Of a stretch of 64,000 bases of DNA, positions 9,054 to 18,557 are shown piece after piece (positions within the stretch are counted from its first letter, which is position 1; every line of letters starts with the position of its first letter). The position numbers and the translations under genes are program-made. The notes below the pieces were generated by a model. That model was not told the DNA's origin and did no database searches. It saw nothing but the letters and a program-made list of their open reading frames with translations. The DNA is from Sphingobium sp. DEHP117 (lineage in GTDB: Bacteria; Pseudomonadota; Alphaproteobacteria; Sphingomonadales; Sphingomonadaceae): NCBI RefSeq assembly GCF_030867385.1, contig NZ_JAPFBJ010000001.1:310001-374000 (forward strand). Reading direction: 5' to 3'.

Positions 9054-9360
9054 TATGCGGCAGGCGCTGCCAACGAGTTCGTTTTTTCCAAACGAGACGA
9101 ACTAAGGTGGCTTTTCGTGCAATCAGAATATTCTAGCGCACGATCGCCAAGACGTATTGCTCATCTTCGCCGGTCGCGGTGCACCATTTTATTGCAGGCT
9201 CACAGCCAGCCGCCACACCCTGGCTGCTCGCCTGTTGTGGTTCGACTTCGCTCCGCTCAGCCGCACCTTTTTTTTGGCTGTCAAAGGCCGGGCGGCCGTT
9301 CGGCCTCGCGAACCCTCAAGGGTTTGTTGGTACTTCTGCGATGCTTGGAAAGTAATGGAC
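9054..9360. other. Gene-free right edge of the mobile patch
   Basis: About 307 bases between the tyrosine recombinase stop and tRNA-Ala. It holds AT-rich tracts and a T9 run near 9269, but no reading frame I would defend. Frames that cross it end in antisense tRNA. I found no obvious second copy of the tRNA-Arg 3' end here, so the right attachment site is not identified. Confidence 0.5.
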
Positions 9361-9436
9361 TGGTGGAGCCTAGCGGGATCGAACCGCTGACCTCCTGCAT
9401 GCCATGCAGGCGCTCTCCCAGCTGAGCTAAGGCCCC
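9361..9436 (-). tRNA. tRNA-Ala(GGC)
   Basis: On the minus strand it starts GGGGCCT at 9436. The D arm is AGCTCAGCTGGGAGAGCG, the anticodon arm CCTGC-ATGGCAT-GCAGG gives anticodon GGC, the T arm is CAGCGGTTCGATCCCGCT, and the gene ends in A plus an encoded CCA. The acceptor stem contains one G-T wobble. All arms are complete. Confidence 0.95.
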
Positions 9437-9576
9437 AATCCATGTCGTGCGCGCCGGGCTGTCTCTCGGCGCGGGGATCAAAACACTTGCCGCATTGGCC
9501 CGATCCCGGGGGCCGTCTGAACTGCGGAGGCGCTGCCTTTAGGCGAGCAGCACCCCTAAATGCAAGTGGTTAATTC

Positions 9577-9915
9577 TCAGTTGTCGTCGTCGCCTTCATC
9601 GCCGCCGGCTTCGAGGCCGAGATCGTCGTCGCCGCCGAGGTCAACCTCGTTATCGGGCGAATCGCCGTCGTCATCGACATCCAGGTCGAGATCGAGATCG
9701 GTGTCGACCACGGCAAGATCCGTGTCGGCGTCCTCCGCCTGCTTGACGGGCGCGGTCATCTCATAGGGCAGCGGCTGCTTGGACTTGAGCACAGGCTCCG
9801 GCTCCCACGAAACGCCGCAGGAAATGCAGGTTACCGGCGAATCATTGCCGAGGTCGTAAAAGCGCGTTGCGCATTTCGGGCAGGTCCGTTTCGTGCCCCA
9901 TTCAGGCTTCACCAT
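9577..9915 (-). CDS. TIGR02300 family zinc-ribbon protein
   Basis: A 112-residue protein with a clear N-terminal zinc ribbon: Cys12-x2-Cys15 and Cys30-x2-Cys33, with the signature TRFYDLGNDSPVTC between them. The C-terminal half is a strongly acidic, repetitive tail (runs such as DLDLDLDVDDDGD and GDDDLG) and probably disordered. The family is typical of alphaproteobacteria and often lies next to aroA, as here, where it is divergent with 148 bases between starts. The function is unknown. The acidic tail could bind cations or basic proteins, but nothing in the sequence fixes a partner. Confidence 0.9.
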   Translation of the reverse strand: MVKPEWGTKRTCPKCATRFYDLGNDSPVTCISCGVSWEPEPVLKSKQPLPYEMTAPVKQAEDADTDLAVVDTDLDLDLDVDDDGDSPDNEVDLGGDDDLGLEAGGDEGDDDN

Positions 9916-9991
9916 GTGCCGCCTTCCATCCTTGTTTCAAGCCAGTGCGAATATGCAAAATCATGGCGTGCGGAGCGTCCGCCGCCGATGA

Positions 9992-11410
<1,419 letters not shown>

Positions 11411-11438
11411 GCTGCATGAAACATGAAGGGGGGGGACT

Positions 11439-13034
11439 ATGACATTTAGGGCCGCAACGAGCGCGCTGACTGCAATTGCCTTTCTGTCTGCAACGGCAAG
11501 CATGGCAGCCGAACCCTTACCGCCCAAAGCCGTGAAGGAACCGTCTCTCTACGTCCAGTGTGATGGCAACCCGAACAACATGGCCGCCGGCGAATCGATC
11601 GCGCGTCTCATTGCCCTCACGGCGGTGATCGGTCTGCTGGCCCCCTCGCCCGAACAGCCAGATGCTTCGAAGCGCAAATTTGGTGTGGACGGGGTGGCTG
11701 CGTGTAATGGCATCCTTAACGGGGACAAGGGCGAGCATAATGTGGTTCGGCGGATACCATTCATCCTGGCACGAGCGCTCCATAACATCGAGGCCAAGAG
11801 CTATGATGCAGCGATTGCCGATGTCGGCGTCGCGCGCAAGGAGGCTGGTGTCGCGGGTCTTGTGGGTAATCCCTACTTCGATCGGTCGATGGGTTTATCG
11901 TTTGACCTGATCGAATCCCAGGCCCTGCTGCGTCAGGGGAAAGTGGAAGAAGCGCGAGAGGTTAACACACGTTCGGCTCGCCGTTCGCCATACAGCTATT
12001 TTCCGCTGCTTCTGGTGCGAGGAATGAATGTTTACTCCGCTAACCCATTGAGTGCGGAGGAGGAGGCCAGTCTCAGGAATCTCTCCAAGATTTCCCCAAG
12101 CGCGATATTTGGCCTCGCGGCACAGCTTGATGAAGCGCGCCGTTTCACCGAGAGCGCCGCGGCCCTGAAGTCGCTCGATGATTTCCAAAAGGTCGCATAT
12201 CACGACAACAACAGTCAGGGCATCGATCTGCTGATCGGGACAAATGTTGCTGTCTCACTGGCATTGGCCGGTGATTGGACGTCAGCCGAGGCTGTGGACG
12301 CCCGCAACTCAGCGCTGCTCGCCACGATGCGAACAGAAGGCAAGGCCATAGACAATGAATCGATCATTATCGAGCGGATGGATTTTTATGCACTTGTGCG
12401 GATGATGCGCGAGGGCAAGCTGAACGAAGCCCGCAGGCAGTTTGCCGCTCGTTCCCGTTGGACAGCGCCGACGTTCGGACAGGTGCTGGAATTGAACAGG
12501 CGCCTGCGCGCCGGAGCGGGCAAAGAAGATCTTTTTGGCTCACTTGCTGATGACGCCGATGCCATGATAGCGCGTCGGAGGCAGGAGGCAGTCGCTGTGC
12601 GTGATGAAAAAGATAAAAATAACAAAACGTTATTCAGCTACATTCTGCCTTATGCCTCTGTTTCTGGATATGAGCGCCTTTCCGGCCGGACATGGAACGC
12701 CAAAGGGAACAGGATCATCTCCAAGGACAAGCGAAAGGACTCGGAGGTCTATATGCTGTCCATTTTTGATGCCGACCCGATGACTCAGCCTGACATCCTA
12801 CTCCTGCATGCAGCTTTGCAAGCAAAGGCTCGTGGTAAAACTGGACTCGTTTTTCGCCTGATACCCGACGATCCGCGCATTGCATTCGTCTATTTCGCTG
12901 ACAAGGGAGAGGCCGGTGTGTCAGACATGCAATATCTCGACGCGGATGCCGTCATCGCGGATCTCGGAAAAATCATTCCCTCACCGGCCGACTTGAAGGC
13001 CAGAGAAGCTCAACGGCTTAAGGCCAGGCAATGA
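11439..13034 (+). CDS. Secreted or periplasmic protein of unknown function
   Basis: A 531-residue protein with a clean signal peptide (residues 1 to ~23, cleavage after SMA). I do not recognise a family. The middle (residues ~100-340) is helical, with alternating alanine-rich and aromatic stretches (SFDLIESQALLRQGKVEEAREV, AVSLALAGDWTSAEAV) that read like degenerate tetratricopeptide repeats. The last 130 residues are more strand-like. Codon use is less GC-biased than in aroA or cmk; bases 12600-12640 are clearly AT-rich. This hints at later acquisition between aroA and the cmk cluster. A run of eight G (11428-11435) stands where the ribosome site should be, three bases before the ATG. Confidence 0.7.
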   Translation: MTFRAATSALTAIAFLSATASMAAEPLPPKAVKEPSLYVQCDGNPNNMAAGESIARLIALTAVIGLLAPSPEQPDASKRKFGVDGVAACNGILNGDKGEHNVVRRIPFILARALHNIEAKSYDAAIADVGVARKEAGVAGLVGNPYFDRSMGLSFDLIESQALLRQGKVEEAREVNTRSARRSPYSYFPLLLVRGMNVYSANPLSAEEEASLRNLSKISPSAIFGLAAQLDEARRFTESAAALKSLDDFQKVAYHDNNSQGIDLLIGTNVAVSLALAGDWTSAEAVDARNSALLATMRTEGKAIDNESIIIERMDFYALVRMMREGKLNEARRQFAARSRWTAPTFGQVLELNRRLRAGAGKEDLFGSLADDADAMIARRRQEAVAVRDEKDKNNKTLFSYILPYASVSGYERLSGRTWNAKGNRIISKDKRKDSEVYMLSIFDADPMTQPDILLLHAALQAKARGKTGLVFRLIPDDPRIAFVYFADKGEAGVSDMQYLDADAVIADLGKIIPSPADLKAREAQRLKARQ

Positions 13035-13080
13035 TTATCGAGATAAGTTGTCGCGGAGCCTCTGGAAAGGGACGATCCGC

Positions 13081-13332
13081 ATGAGCGGCACGCTCGCGGA
13101 CATCATCGGCCTGATGGGCAGCGCGCTGTTCATCGGAGCCTTTGCCTATAGCAATGTCTGCACCTCGATGAACTTCGTGCTGTTCAACCTGCTCAACCTG
13201 TGCGGAGCCATCCTTCTCATTATTTCGCTGACGGTTCACTTCAACCTTGCGGCGATGGTGATGGAGATCTGCTGGGCCTTCATTGCCAGCTTCGGTCTGG
13301 TGAAGGCGTGGCGGGGGCGGGCGCGCCCATGA
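13081..13332 (+). CDS. Small membrane protein, CBU_0592 family
   Basis: An 83-residue protein with three predicted membrane spans (DIIGLMGSALFIGAFAY, FVLFNLLNLCGAILLII, MVMEICWAFIASFGLVKA). The order and the NLxGAxLL core match the CBU_0592 family of small inner-membrane proteins of unknown function. ATG 13081 was chosen over an upstream in-frame start because family members begin with the short polar leader directly before the first span. The end overlaps cmk by ATGA, so the two genes are translationally coupled. Confidence 0.75.
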   Translation: MSGTLADIIGLMGSALFIGAFAYSNVCTSMNFVLFNLLNLCGAILLIISLTVHFNLAAMVMEICWAFIASFGLVKAWRGRARP

Positions 13333-13964
13333 TCATCGCGGTCGATGGCCCGGCGGCGTCGGGCAAGGGGACGATCGCGCGGGCGCTGGCGGCGCACTAC
13401 CGGCTGCCGCATCTCGACACCGGGCTGCTCTATCGCGCGGTGGGGCTGACGCTGAAGCGCGCTGGCGGCGATCCGGCAAGCGAGGCGGACGCAGCGGCGG
13501 CGACAGGGTTTGCCGATGGCCTGCTTGTTGATCCGGAATTGCGCACAGAAGAAACAGGCGCGCTGGCCTCGCGCGTCTCGGCGCATGCGGCCGTGCGCGC
13601 GGCGCTGATGGCGCGACAGCGGGCTTTCGCGCATCAATCGGGCGGCGCTGTGCTTGATGGGCGCGATATCGGCACCGTCATCGCGCCCGAGGCGGATGCC
13701 AAGCTCTATGTCACGGCTTCGCCGCGTGTCAGGGCTGAACGGCGTGCCAGGGAGATGGAGGGGAGGGGCCTCGCGGCCGATATCGACGCGATGGAGGCGG
13801 AGATCATCGCGCGAGACGCGCGTGACATGGGGCGTAGCAATGCCCCCCTCGCGCAGGCCGATGATGCGGACTTGCTAGATACCAGCGAATTGGGTATAGA
13901 CGCCGCCATCCAGCGGGCGATTGCCCTGGTGGAGGCAAGAGTGAAACGTCACCACATAGAGTGA
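13329..13964 (+). CDS. cmk: Cytidylate kinase
   Basis: A 211-residue (d)CMP kinase, the standard bacterial length. The P-loop is GPAASGKGT at residues 7-15. The CMP-binding LDTGLLYRAVG and the conserved DGRDIGTVIAPEADAKLYV follow, and the lid region contains RAERRAREMEG. It phosphorylates CMP and dCMP in the cytoplasm. The ATG overlaps the stop of the upstream membrane protein gene. The order aroA, cmk, rpsA, ihfB is a common alphaproteobacterial cluster. Here a secreted protein gene has been placed between aroA and cmk. Confidence 0.95.
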   Translation: MIIAVDGPAASGKGTIARALAAHYRLPHLDTGLLYRAVGLTLKRAGGDPASEADAAAATGFADGLLVDPELRTEETGALASRVSAHAAVRAALMARQRAFAHQSGGAVLDGRDIGTVIAPEADAKLYVTASPRVRAERRAREMEGRGLAADIDAMEAEIIARDARDMGRSNAPLAQADDADLLDTSELGIDAAIQRAIALVEARVKRHHIE

Positions 13965-14137
13965 CGCGACGAGGCGCACGGAGATTCCGCGCGCCCTTTT
14001 CGGTTTTTCAGATGCCATCCGTCAGTGCGCCGCCTCAAGGAGGTTCGTGCGGCATGGGGCCGCGCGGGCAGTGTGCAAGCCAAAGACCCTCGGATACAAC
14101 CGGGTGGCCTGCAATGACGTGAAGAAGGACTTAGTCT

Positions 14138-15850
14138 ATGGCCTCTACGGCATTTCCGTCGCGTGACGATTTCGCGGCGCTTCTCAATGAATCTTTCGGT
14201 GGTGCGGATGGCGGCTTTGAAGGCCGCGTCGTCAAGGGCACCGTAACCGGCGTCGAGAACGACATGGTTCTCATCGATGTCGGCCTCAAGAGCGAGGGCC
14301 GTGTGGCGATGCGCGAGTTCGCGATGCCCGGCCAGAAGGCAGACATCAAGGTCGGTGACGAGGTCGAGGTCTATGTCGACCGCGTCGAAAACGCGCATGG
14401 CGAAGCCGTCCTCTCGCGCGATCGCGCCCGCCGCGAAGCCGCGTGGGACAAGCTCGAAGCTGAGTTCCAGGAAAACACCCGCGTCGAGGGCGTTATCTTC
14501 GGCCGCGTCAAGGGCGGCTTCACCGTCGATCTGGATGGCGCCGTGGCGTTCCTGCCGGGCAGCCAGGTGGACATCCGCCCCGTGCGCGACGTCACCCCGC
14601 TGATGGATATTCCCCAGCCGTTCCAGATCCTCAAGATGGATCGCCGCCGTGGCAACATCGTTGTGTCGCGCCGTGCCATCCTCGAGGAAACCCGCGCCGA
14701 GCAGCGCACCGGCCTCATCCAGAACCTCGCCGAGGGTCAGATCATCGAGGGTGTCGTCAAGAACATCACCGATTATGGCGCGTTCGTCGATCTGGGCGGC
14801 ATTGACGGCCTGCTGCACGTCACCGACCTCAGCTACAAGCGCATCAATCACCCCAACGAGATGATCAACATCGGCGACGTGCTGAAGGTGCAGATCATCC
14901 GCATCAACCGCGACACCCAGCGCATCAGCCTTGGCATGAAGCAGCTGGAGAGCGATCCGTGGGAAGGCGCGGAGGCGAAGTATCCGGTCGGCGCAAAGCT
15001 GTCTGGCCGCGTCACCAACATCACCGAATATGGCGCCTTCGTGGAGCTGGAGCCGGGCATCGAGGGCCTGGTTCACGTGTCCGAGATGAGCTGGACCAAG
15101 AAGAACGTGCACCCCGGCAAGATCGTTTCGACCAGCCAGGAGGTCGACGTGCTGGTGCTCGAGGTCGATGGCGACAAGCGCCGTATCAGCCTCGGCCTCA
15201 AGCAGGCCCAGAACAACCCGTGGGACAGCTTTGCCGAGCGTCACCCGATCGGTTCCGTTGTCGAGGGCGAGGTCAAGAACGCAACCGAGTTCGGCCTGTT
15301 CATTGGTCTGGAAGGCGATGTGGACGGCATGGTCCATATGTCAGACATCGCCTGGGGCATCTCCGGCGAGGACGCGCTCAACCTGCACCGCAAGGGTGAG
15401 GTCGTGAAGGCGATCGTGCTCGATATCGATATCGAGAAAGAGCGCATTTCGCTCGGCATGAAGCAGCTTGAAAAGGGCGCTCCGGGTGCTGGCGTTTCCG
15501 CTGCCGGCGGTTCGGGCCTCAACAAGAACCAGACGGTTACCGTTACCGTGCTCGAAGTGCGCGATGGCGGGCTTGAGGTGCAGGCGGGCGACGATGGCGT
15601 CACCGGCTTCATCAAGCGCGGCGACCTTGGCCGTGACCGTGACGAGCAGCGCACCGAGCGCTTCCAGCCCGGTCAGAAGTTCGACGCAATGGTCATTGGC
15701 TTCGACCGCAGCAAGAAACCGAACTTCTCGGTCAAGGCGCTTCAGATCGCCGAAGAGAAGCAGGCTGTTGCGCAATATGGCTCGTCAGACAGCGGTGCGT
15801 CACTGGGTGACATTCTTGGCGAGGCGCTGAAGGCCAAGAACGAAGCCTGA
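14138..15850 (+). CDS. rpsA: 30S ribosomal protein S1
   Basis: A 570-residue S1 protein with six S1/OB-fold repeats. Repeats 3 to 5 are the easiest to see, each carrying ITDYGAFVDLGGIDGLLHVTDLS-type cores (EYGAFVELEPGIEGLVHVSEMSW, EFGLFIGLEGDVDGMVHMSDIAW) and ending RISLGMKQL or RISLGLKQA. It binds mRNA on the small subunit and promotes initiation on structured or leaderless messages. A leader of 173 bases separates it from cmk and may hold its own promoter. A perfect hairpin follows the stop. Confidence 0.97.
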   Translation: MASTAFPSRDDFAALLNESFGGADGGFEGRVVKGTVTGVENDMVLIDVGLKSEGRVAMREFAMPGQKADIKVGDEVEVYVDRVENAHGEAVLSRDRARREAAWDKLEAEFQENTRVEGVIFGRVKGGFTVDLDGAVAFLPGSQVDIRPVRDVTPLMDIPQPFQILKMDRRRGNIVVSRRAILEETRAEQRTGLIQNLAEGQIIEGVVKNITDYGAFVDLGGIDGLLHVTDLSYKRINHPNEMINIGDVLKVQIIRINRDTQRISLGMKQLESDPWEGAEAKYPVGAKLSGRVTNITEYGAFVELEPGIEGLVHVSEMSWTKKNVHPGKIVSTSQEVDVLVLEVDGDKRRISLGLKQAQNNPWDSFAERHPIGSVVEGEVKNATEFGLFIGLEGDVDGMVHMSDIAWGISGEDALNLHRKGEVVKAIVLDIDIEKERISLGMKQLEKGAPGAGVSAAGGSGLNKNQTVTVTVLEVRDGGLEVQAGDDGVTGFIKRGDLGRDRDEQRTERFQPGQKFDAMVIGFDRSKKPNFSVKALQIAEEKQAVAQYGSSDSGASLGDILGEALKAKNEA

Positions 15851-15872
15851 CACTAGTTCTTGCGAACATTGA

Positions 15873-15903
15873 ATTCCCGTCGTGATCCAATCACGACGGG
15901 AAT
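15873..15903 (+). terminator. Hairpin terminator after rpsA
   Basis: A perfect 14-base-pair stem (ATTCCCGTCGTGAT with its complement) and a CCA loop, 22 bases after the rpsA stop. There is no long T run directly after it, so it may act as a terminator or as a 3' stabilising hairpin. Confidence 0.7.
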
Positions 15904-16061
15904 ATACAAAAGCTTCCGATGGCCGTTTTCTACAATATGTTACTTTTGTTTGAGACGATGATCGGCGCTTTTATTCTATGGTGTAGAGATTGTCATTCGT
16001 GTGTCATTCGCTTAAGGGGTATATTCGGCAAATGTGGGACTGCCGAAATTAAGGAGGGCAA

Positions 16062-16343
16062 ATGATCCGTTCCGAACTTGTTCAGAATCTCGCTGAGCAG
16101 CATGATGGCCTCACTTACGGGGAAGTGGAGCGCATTGTGGATATCTTTTTTTCCGAGATTACGGCCCAGCTGGCCAACGGCGGCCGCGTGGAATTGAGGG
16201 GCTTCGGTGCCTTCACGACGCGCGCGCGCGATGCCCGTACCGGTCGCAATCCGCGGACAGGGGAAACGGTGTCGATCGACGCCAAAAAGGTCCCCTTCTT
16301 CAAGCCGGGCAAGGAAATCCGCGAGCGTCTGAACGTCAAATAG
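16062..16343 (+). CDS. ihfB: Integration host factor subunit beta
   Basis: A 93-residue HU/IHF-family protein. The beta-arm signature [28 protein letters not shown] is intact, with the conserved RNP tip that intercalates DNA, followed by [15 protein letters not shown]. The N-terminal MIRSELV places it with IHF beta rather than HU. It bends DNA as a heterodimer with IHF alpha, which is not in the window. A good ribosome site (AAGGAGG) lies 7 bases upstream. The upstream region (15904-16061) is AT-rich and free of genes, so the gene has its own promoter. Confidence 0.93.
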   Translation: MIRSELVQNLAEQHDGLTYGEVERIVDIFFSEITAQLANGGRVELRGFGAFTTRARDARTGRNPRTGETVSIDAKKVPFFKPGKEIRERLNVK

Positions 16344-16389
16344 GCGTTGGCGTGCGAGCGTGCAGTGCCTATAGGGGCACTGTGGCTAT

Positions 16390-16719
16390 GCGGGCGTGGC
16401 GGAATCGGTAGACGCAACGGACTTAAGCCAAACATTGAGTGCGCGCAGGGAAACCGGCGACGTAGAACTGCTCAAATTCGGGGAACCCTTTCACATGGCG
16501 ATCCCGAGCCAAGCCGCGCGACCATCCGGCCGTACGGAAGGTGTAGAGACTAGACGGGCAGCACCTAAACCTCCGGCGTTTCGCCGCAGGCAGGGTGAAG
16601 GGATAGTCCAGACCCCGAACATCCGGCGGCGCGCCCCCGGATGGCGGCGAAAGCCGTAGCGGGTAAGAAAATTCGTCGGGCTTTTGCCCGTGGGGGTTCG
16701 AGTCCCCCCGCCCGCACCA
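16390..16719 (+). tRNA. tRNA-Leu(TAA) interrupted by a group I intron
   Basis: 5' exon 16390-16424, intron 16425-16667, 3' exon 16668-16719. Spliced, the RNA is an 87-nt class II tRNA: acceptor GCGGGCG with CGCCCGC, D arm GCG...CGC, anticodon stem ACGGA with TTCGT (one G-T), loop CTTAAAA giving anticodon TAA, long variable arm CGGGC-TTTT-GCCCG, T arm GGGGG-TTCGAGT-CCCCC, then A and an encoded CCA. Without removal of the insert no cloverleaf can form, since the break lies directly after the first anticodon base. Confidence 0.92.
16425..16667 (+). ncRNA. Group I self-splicing intron in tRNA-Leu(TAA)
   Basis: A 243-nt insert after T34 of the anticodon, ending in G as group I introns do. The exon end ACUU can pair with GAGU at 16437-16440, giving the conserved U-G pair at the 5' splice site (P1). 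The core resembles group I introns of bacterial tRNA-Leu: GCAGGGAAACCGGC (P4 side), GTAGAGACTAGACGGGCAG (P7/P3 side) and GGGATAGTCCAGACC (3' P7 and onward). It encodes no convincing homing endonuclease; short open frames through it begin in exon sequence. The insertion point is the one used by the cyanobacterial tRNA-Leu(UAA) intron. Confidence 0.9.
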
Positions 16720-16831
16720 CTTATTGCGCGAAGTGAGCCTCTGATCCATCGTGCCGGAGGCTGCGCTCGCTGCGTTTGCCTTCAATCTTTGTCGAGGGCT
16801 GACGGATCTTTCCCGTGCGGGCGTCCGCCAA

Positions 16832-18076
16832 CTACCCTGACGTCGCCAACGCCGCCATTTTTTCGTCCGCCAGCCGGTCCAGCTCCGCGCGGCTCATCTT
16901 GCTGGCCTGCGTTTTCAACTGTCCGCATGCCGCCGCGATGTCTCGTCCTCTAGGCGTGCGCACAGGCGCACTGATGCCTGCCTCAAAGATGATGTCAGAA
17001 AACCGCTTCACCCGCTCCGGGCTGGAGCATTCATAGATCGCGCCGGGCCAGGGGTTGAACGGGATAAGGTTCACCTTCGCGGGCAGCTTGTACTGCCGGA
17101 TCAGGCGCACCAGCTCGCGCGCGTCGTCGTCGCTGTCGTTCTTGTCCTTGAGCATCACATATTCGAAGGTGATACGCCGGGCATTGTTCGCGCCGGGATA
17201 TGCGGCGCAGGCGGAAAGCAACTCCTCGATGCCATATTTCCGGTTGATCGGCACGATCTCGTCGCGAATCTCCTTGGTGACGGCATGAAGCGAAACGGCG
17301 AGGTTGACGCCGATCTCGTCGCCCGCGCGGGCCATCATCGGTACCACGCCGGAGGTCGAGAGCGTGATGCGCCGCTTGGAAAGGGCAAGCCCGTCGCCGT
17401 CCATGACAACTTTCAACGCATCGCGGACATTGTCGAAATTATACAGCGGCTCGCCCATGCCCATCATCACGATGTTGGTGAGCATACGGCCGTCGGTCGT
17501 GTATTGCGGTGCGTCGTCGTCTTCGTCGTCGGTGGTGGACGCCATCGAACCGCGCGGCCATTCGCCCAGCGCATCGCGCGCCAGCATCACCTGGCCCACA
17601 ATCTCGCCCGGCGTCAGGTTGCGCACAAGGCGCATCGTGCCGGTATGGCAGAAACGGCAATTCAGGGTGCAGCCCACCTGGGACGAGACGCACAGCGTGC
17701 CCCGGTCCGCGTCGGGGATGAACACCATCTCGTAATCCTGCCCGTCGTCGGAGCGAAGCAGCCATTTGCGCGTACCGTCAGAGCTGACCTGCGCCTCCAC
17801 AACCTGCGGGCGTCCGATCACGAATCGTTGGGCAAAGAACGGGCGCTGCGCCTTGGCGATGTCGGTCATCGCGTCGAAATCTGTTACGCCACGATGGTAG
17901 AGCCAGTGAAAGATCTGCTTGGCGCGCAGCTTCGCCTGTTTACCGTCAAGCCCCGCGCCTTCCAGCTCGGCCCTGATCTGTTCGCGCGACAGGCCAAGCA
18001 GATCGACACGCCCATCCTCGCGCGGAGTGATCGCGCGCGGTACGGGCAGAGGGTCAATATGTCCGGGGATTTGCAT
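16832..18076 (-). CDS. rlmN: 23S rRNA (adenine2503-C2)/tRNA methyltransferase RlmN
   Basis: A 414-residue radical-SAM methyltransferase. The 4Fe-4S motif is Cys136-x3-Cys140-x2-Cys143 ([11 protein letters not shown]), followed by [24 protein letters not shown] and [20 protein letters not shown]. The C-terminal [12 protein letters not shown] contains the second catalytic cysteine. It methylates C2 of A2503 in 23S rRNA and A37 in some tRNAs. The sequence between residues 160 and 180 has an acidic insert ([12 protein letters not shown]) that I do not recall from E. coli RlmN. It is divergent from the iron-permease-like gene and ends 113 bases from the intron-bearing tRNA. Confidence 0.95.
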   Translation of the reverse strand: MQIPGHIDPLPVPRAITPREDGRVDLLGLSREQIRAELEGAGLDGKQAKLRAKQIFHWLYHRGVTDFDAMTDIAKAQRPFFAQRFVIGRPQVVEAQVSSDGTRKWLLRSDDGQDYEMVFIPDADRGTLCVSSQVGCTLNCRFCHTGTMRLVRNLTPGEIVGQVMLARDALGEWPRGSMASTTDDEDDDAPQYTTDGRMLTNIVMMGMGEPLYNFDNVRDALKVVMDGDGLALSKRRITLSTSGVVPMMARAGDEIGVNLAVSLHAVTKEIRDEIVPINRKYGIEELLSACAAYPGANNARRITFEYVMLKDKNDSDDDARELVRLIRQYKLPAKVNLIPFNPWPGAIYECSSPERVKRFSDIIFEAGISAPVRTPRGRDIAAACGQLKTQASKMSRAELDRLADEKMAALATSG

Positions 18077-18149
18077 TGCCGCGCGATATAGTATGACAGC
18101 TTCGGAACTGCCAGCCCTTTCCGCAGTTTATCATGGGTTAGGAGACTCT

Positions 18150-18554
18150 ATGGATCGCTTCTTTACGCGCATCTCCACCTCCGTTTCCGCAGCCGTTGGC
18201 CAACCATGGGCATTCGTGATTGCGCTCGCGTTCATTATCGCCTGGGGCGCGAGTGGACCGATTTTCCAGTACTCCGACACCTGGCAATTGGTGGTCAACA
18301 CCTCCACCACCATCGTCACTTTCCTGATGGTGTTCGTGATCCAGAACAGCCAAAATCGAGACTCTGCCGCCATCCAGGCAAAACTTGATGAACTGATCCG
18401 CGCGGTGGAGGAAGCACGCACTCAGTTCATAGGCATCGAACACAAGTCTCAGAAAGAGCTGGAAGAAATCCGCTCTGGCCTTGAGCAGGAATGCGATGCG
18501 GACGAAAAAGGCTCGCCGAAACGCTCGCTCGAGTCGCTCATTGAGCGAAACTGA
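18150..18554 (+). CDS. Low-affinity iron permease family protein
   Basis: A 134-residue protein with two membrane spans (PWAFVIALAFIIAWGASGPIF and LVVNTSTTIVTFLMVFVIQ) followed by QNSQNRDSAAIQAKLDELI, the signature of the family named after yeast Fet4. In bacteria it is a short two-span protein, and iron transport has not been shown for it as far as I know. The tail is charged and probably coiled. ATG 18150 with GGAG 9 bases upstream was preferred over longer in-frame starts that would overlap rlmN. It converges on the NRAMP-like gene with three bases between the stops. Confidence 0.8.
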   Translation: MDRFFTRISTSVSAAVGQPWAFVIALAFIIAWGASGPIFQYSDTWQLVVNTSTTIVTFLMVFVIQNSQNRDSAAIQAKLDELIRAVEEARTQFIGIEHKSQKELEEIRSGLEQECDADEKGSPKRSLESLIERN

Positions 18555-18557
18555 CCG

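Noticed and set aside
9054..9200. A right attachment site repeating the tRNA-Arg 3' end
   Set aside because: No stretch similar to the CAGGTTCGAATCCTG region of the tRNA was found here.
9117..9425. Short frames before tRNA-Ala, including one with a plausible start
   Set aside because: Their C-terminal parts are translated from the tRNA gene, a well-known artefact, and nothing upstream is conserved-looking.
13949..15337. 462-codon open frame antisense to rpsA
   Set aside because: It lies entirely opposite the well-supported S1 gene. Its length follows from GC-rich third positions, and it shows no family motif.
16396..16659. Open frame through the tRNA-Leu intron as a possible homing endonuclease
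   Set aside because: The start lies in tRNA exon sequence, the frame is 87 codons, and no LAGLIDADG, HNH or GIY-YIG motif is visible.
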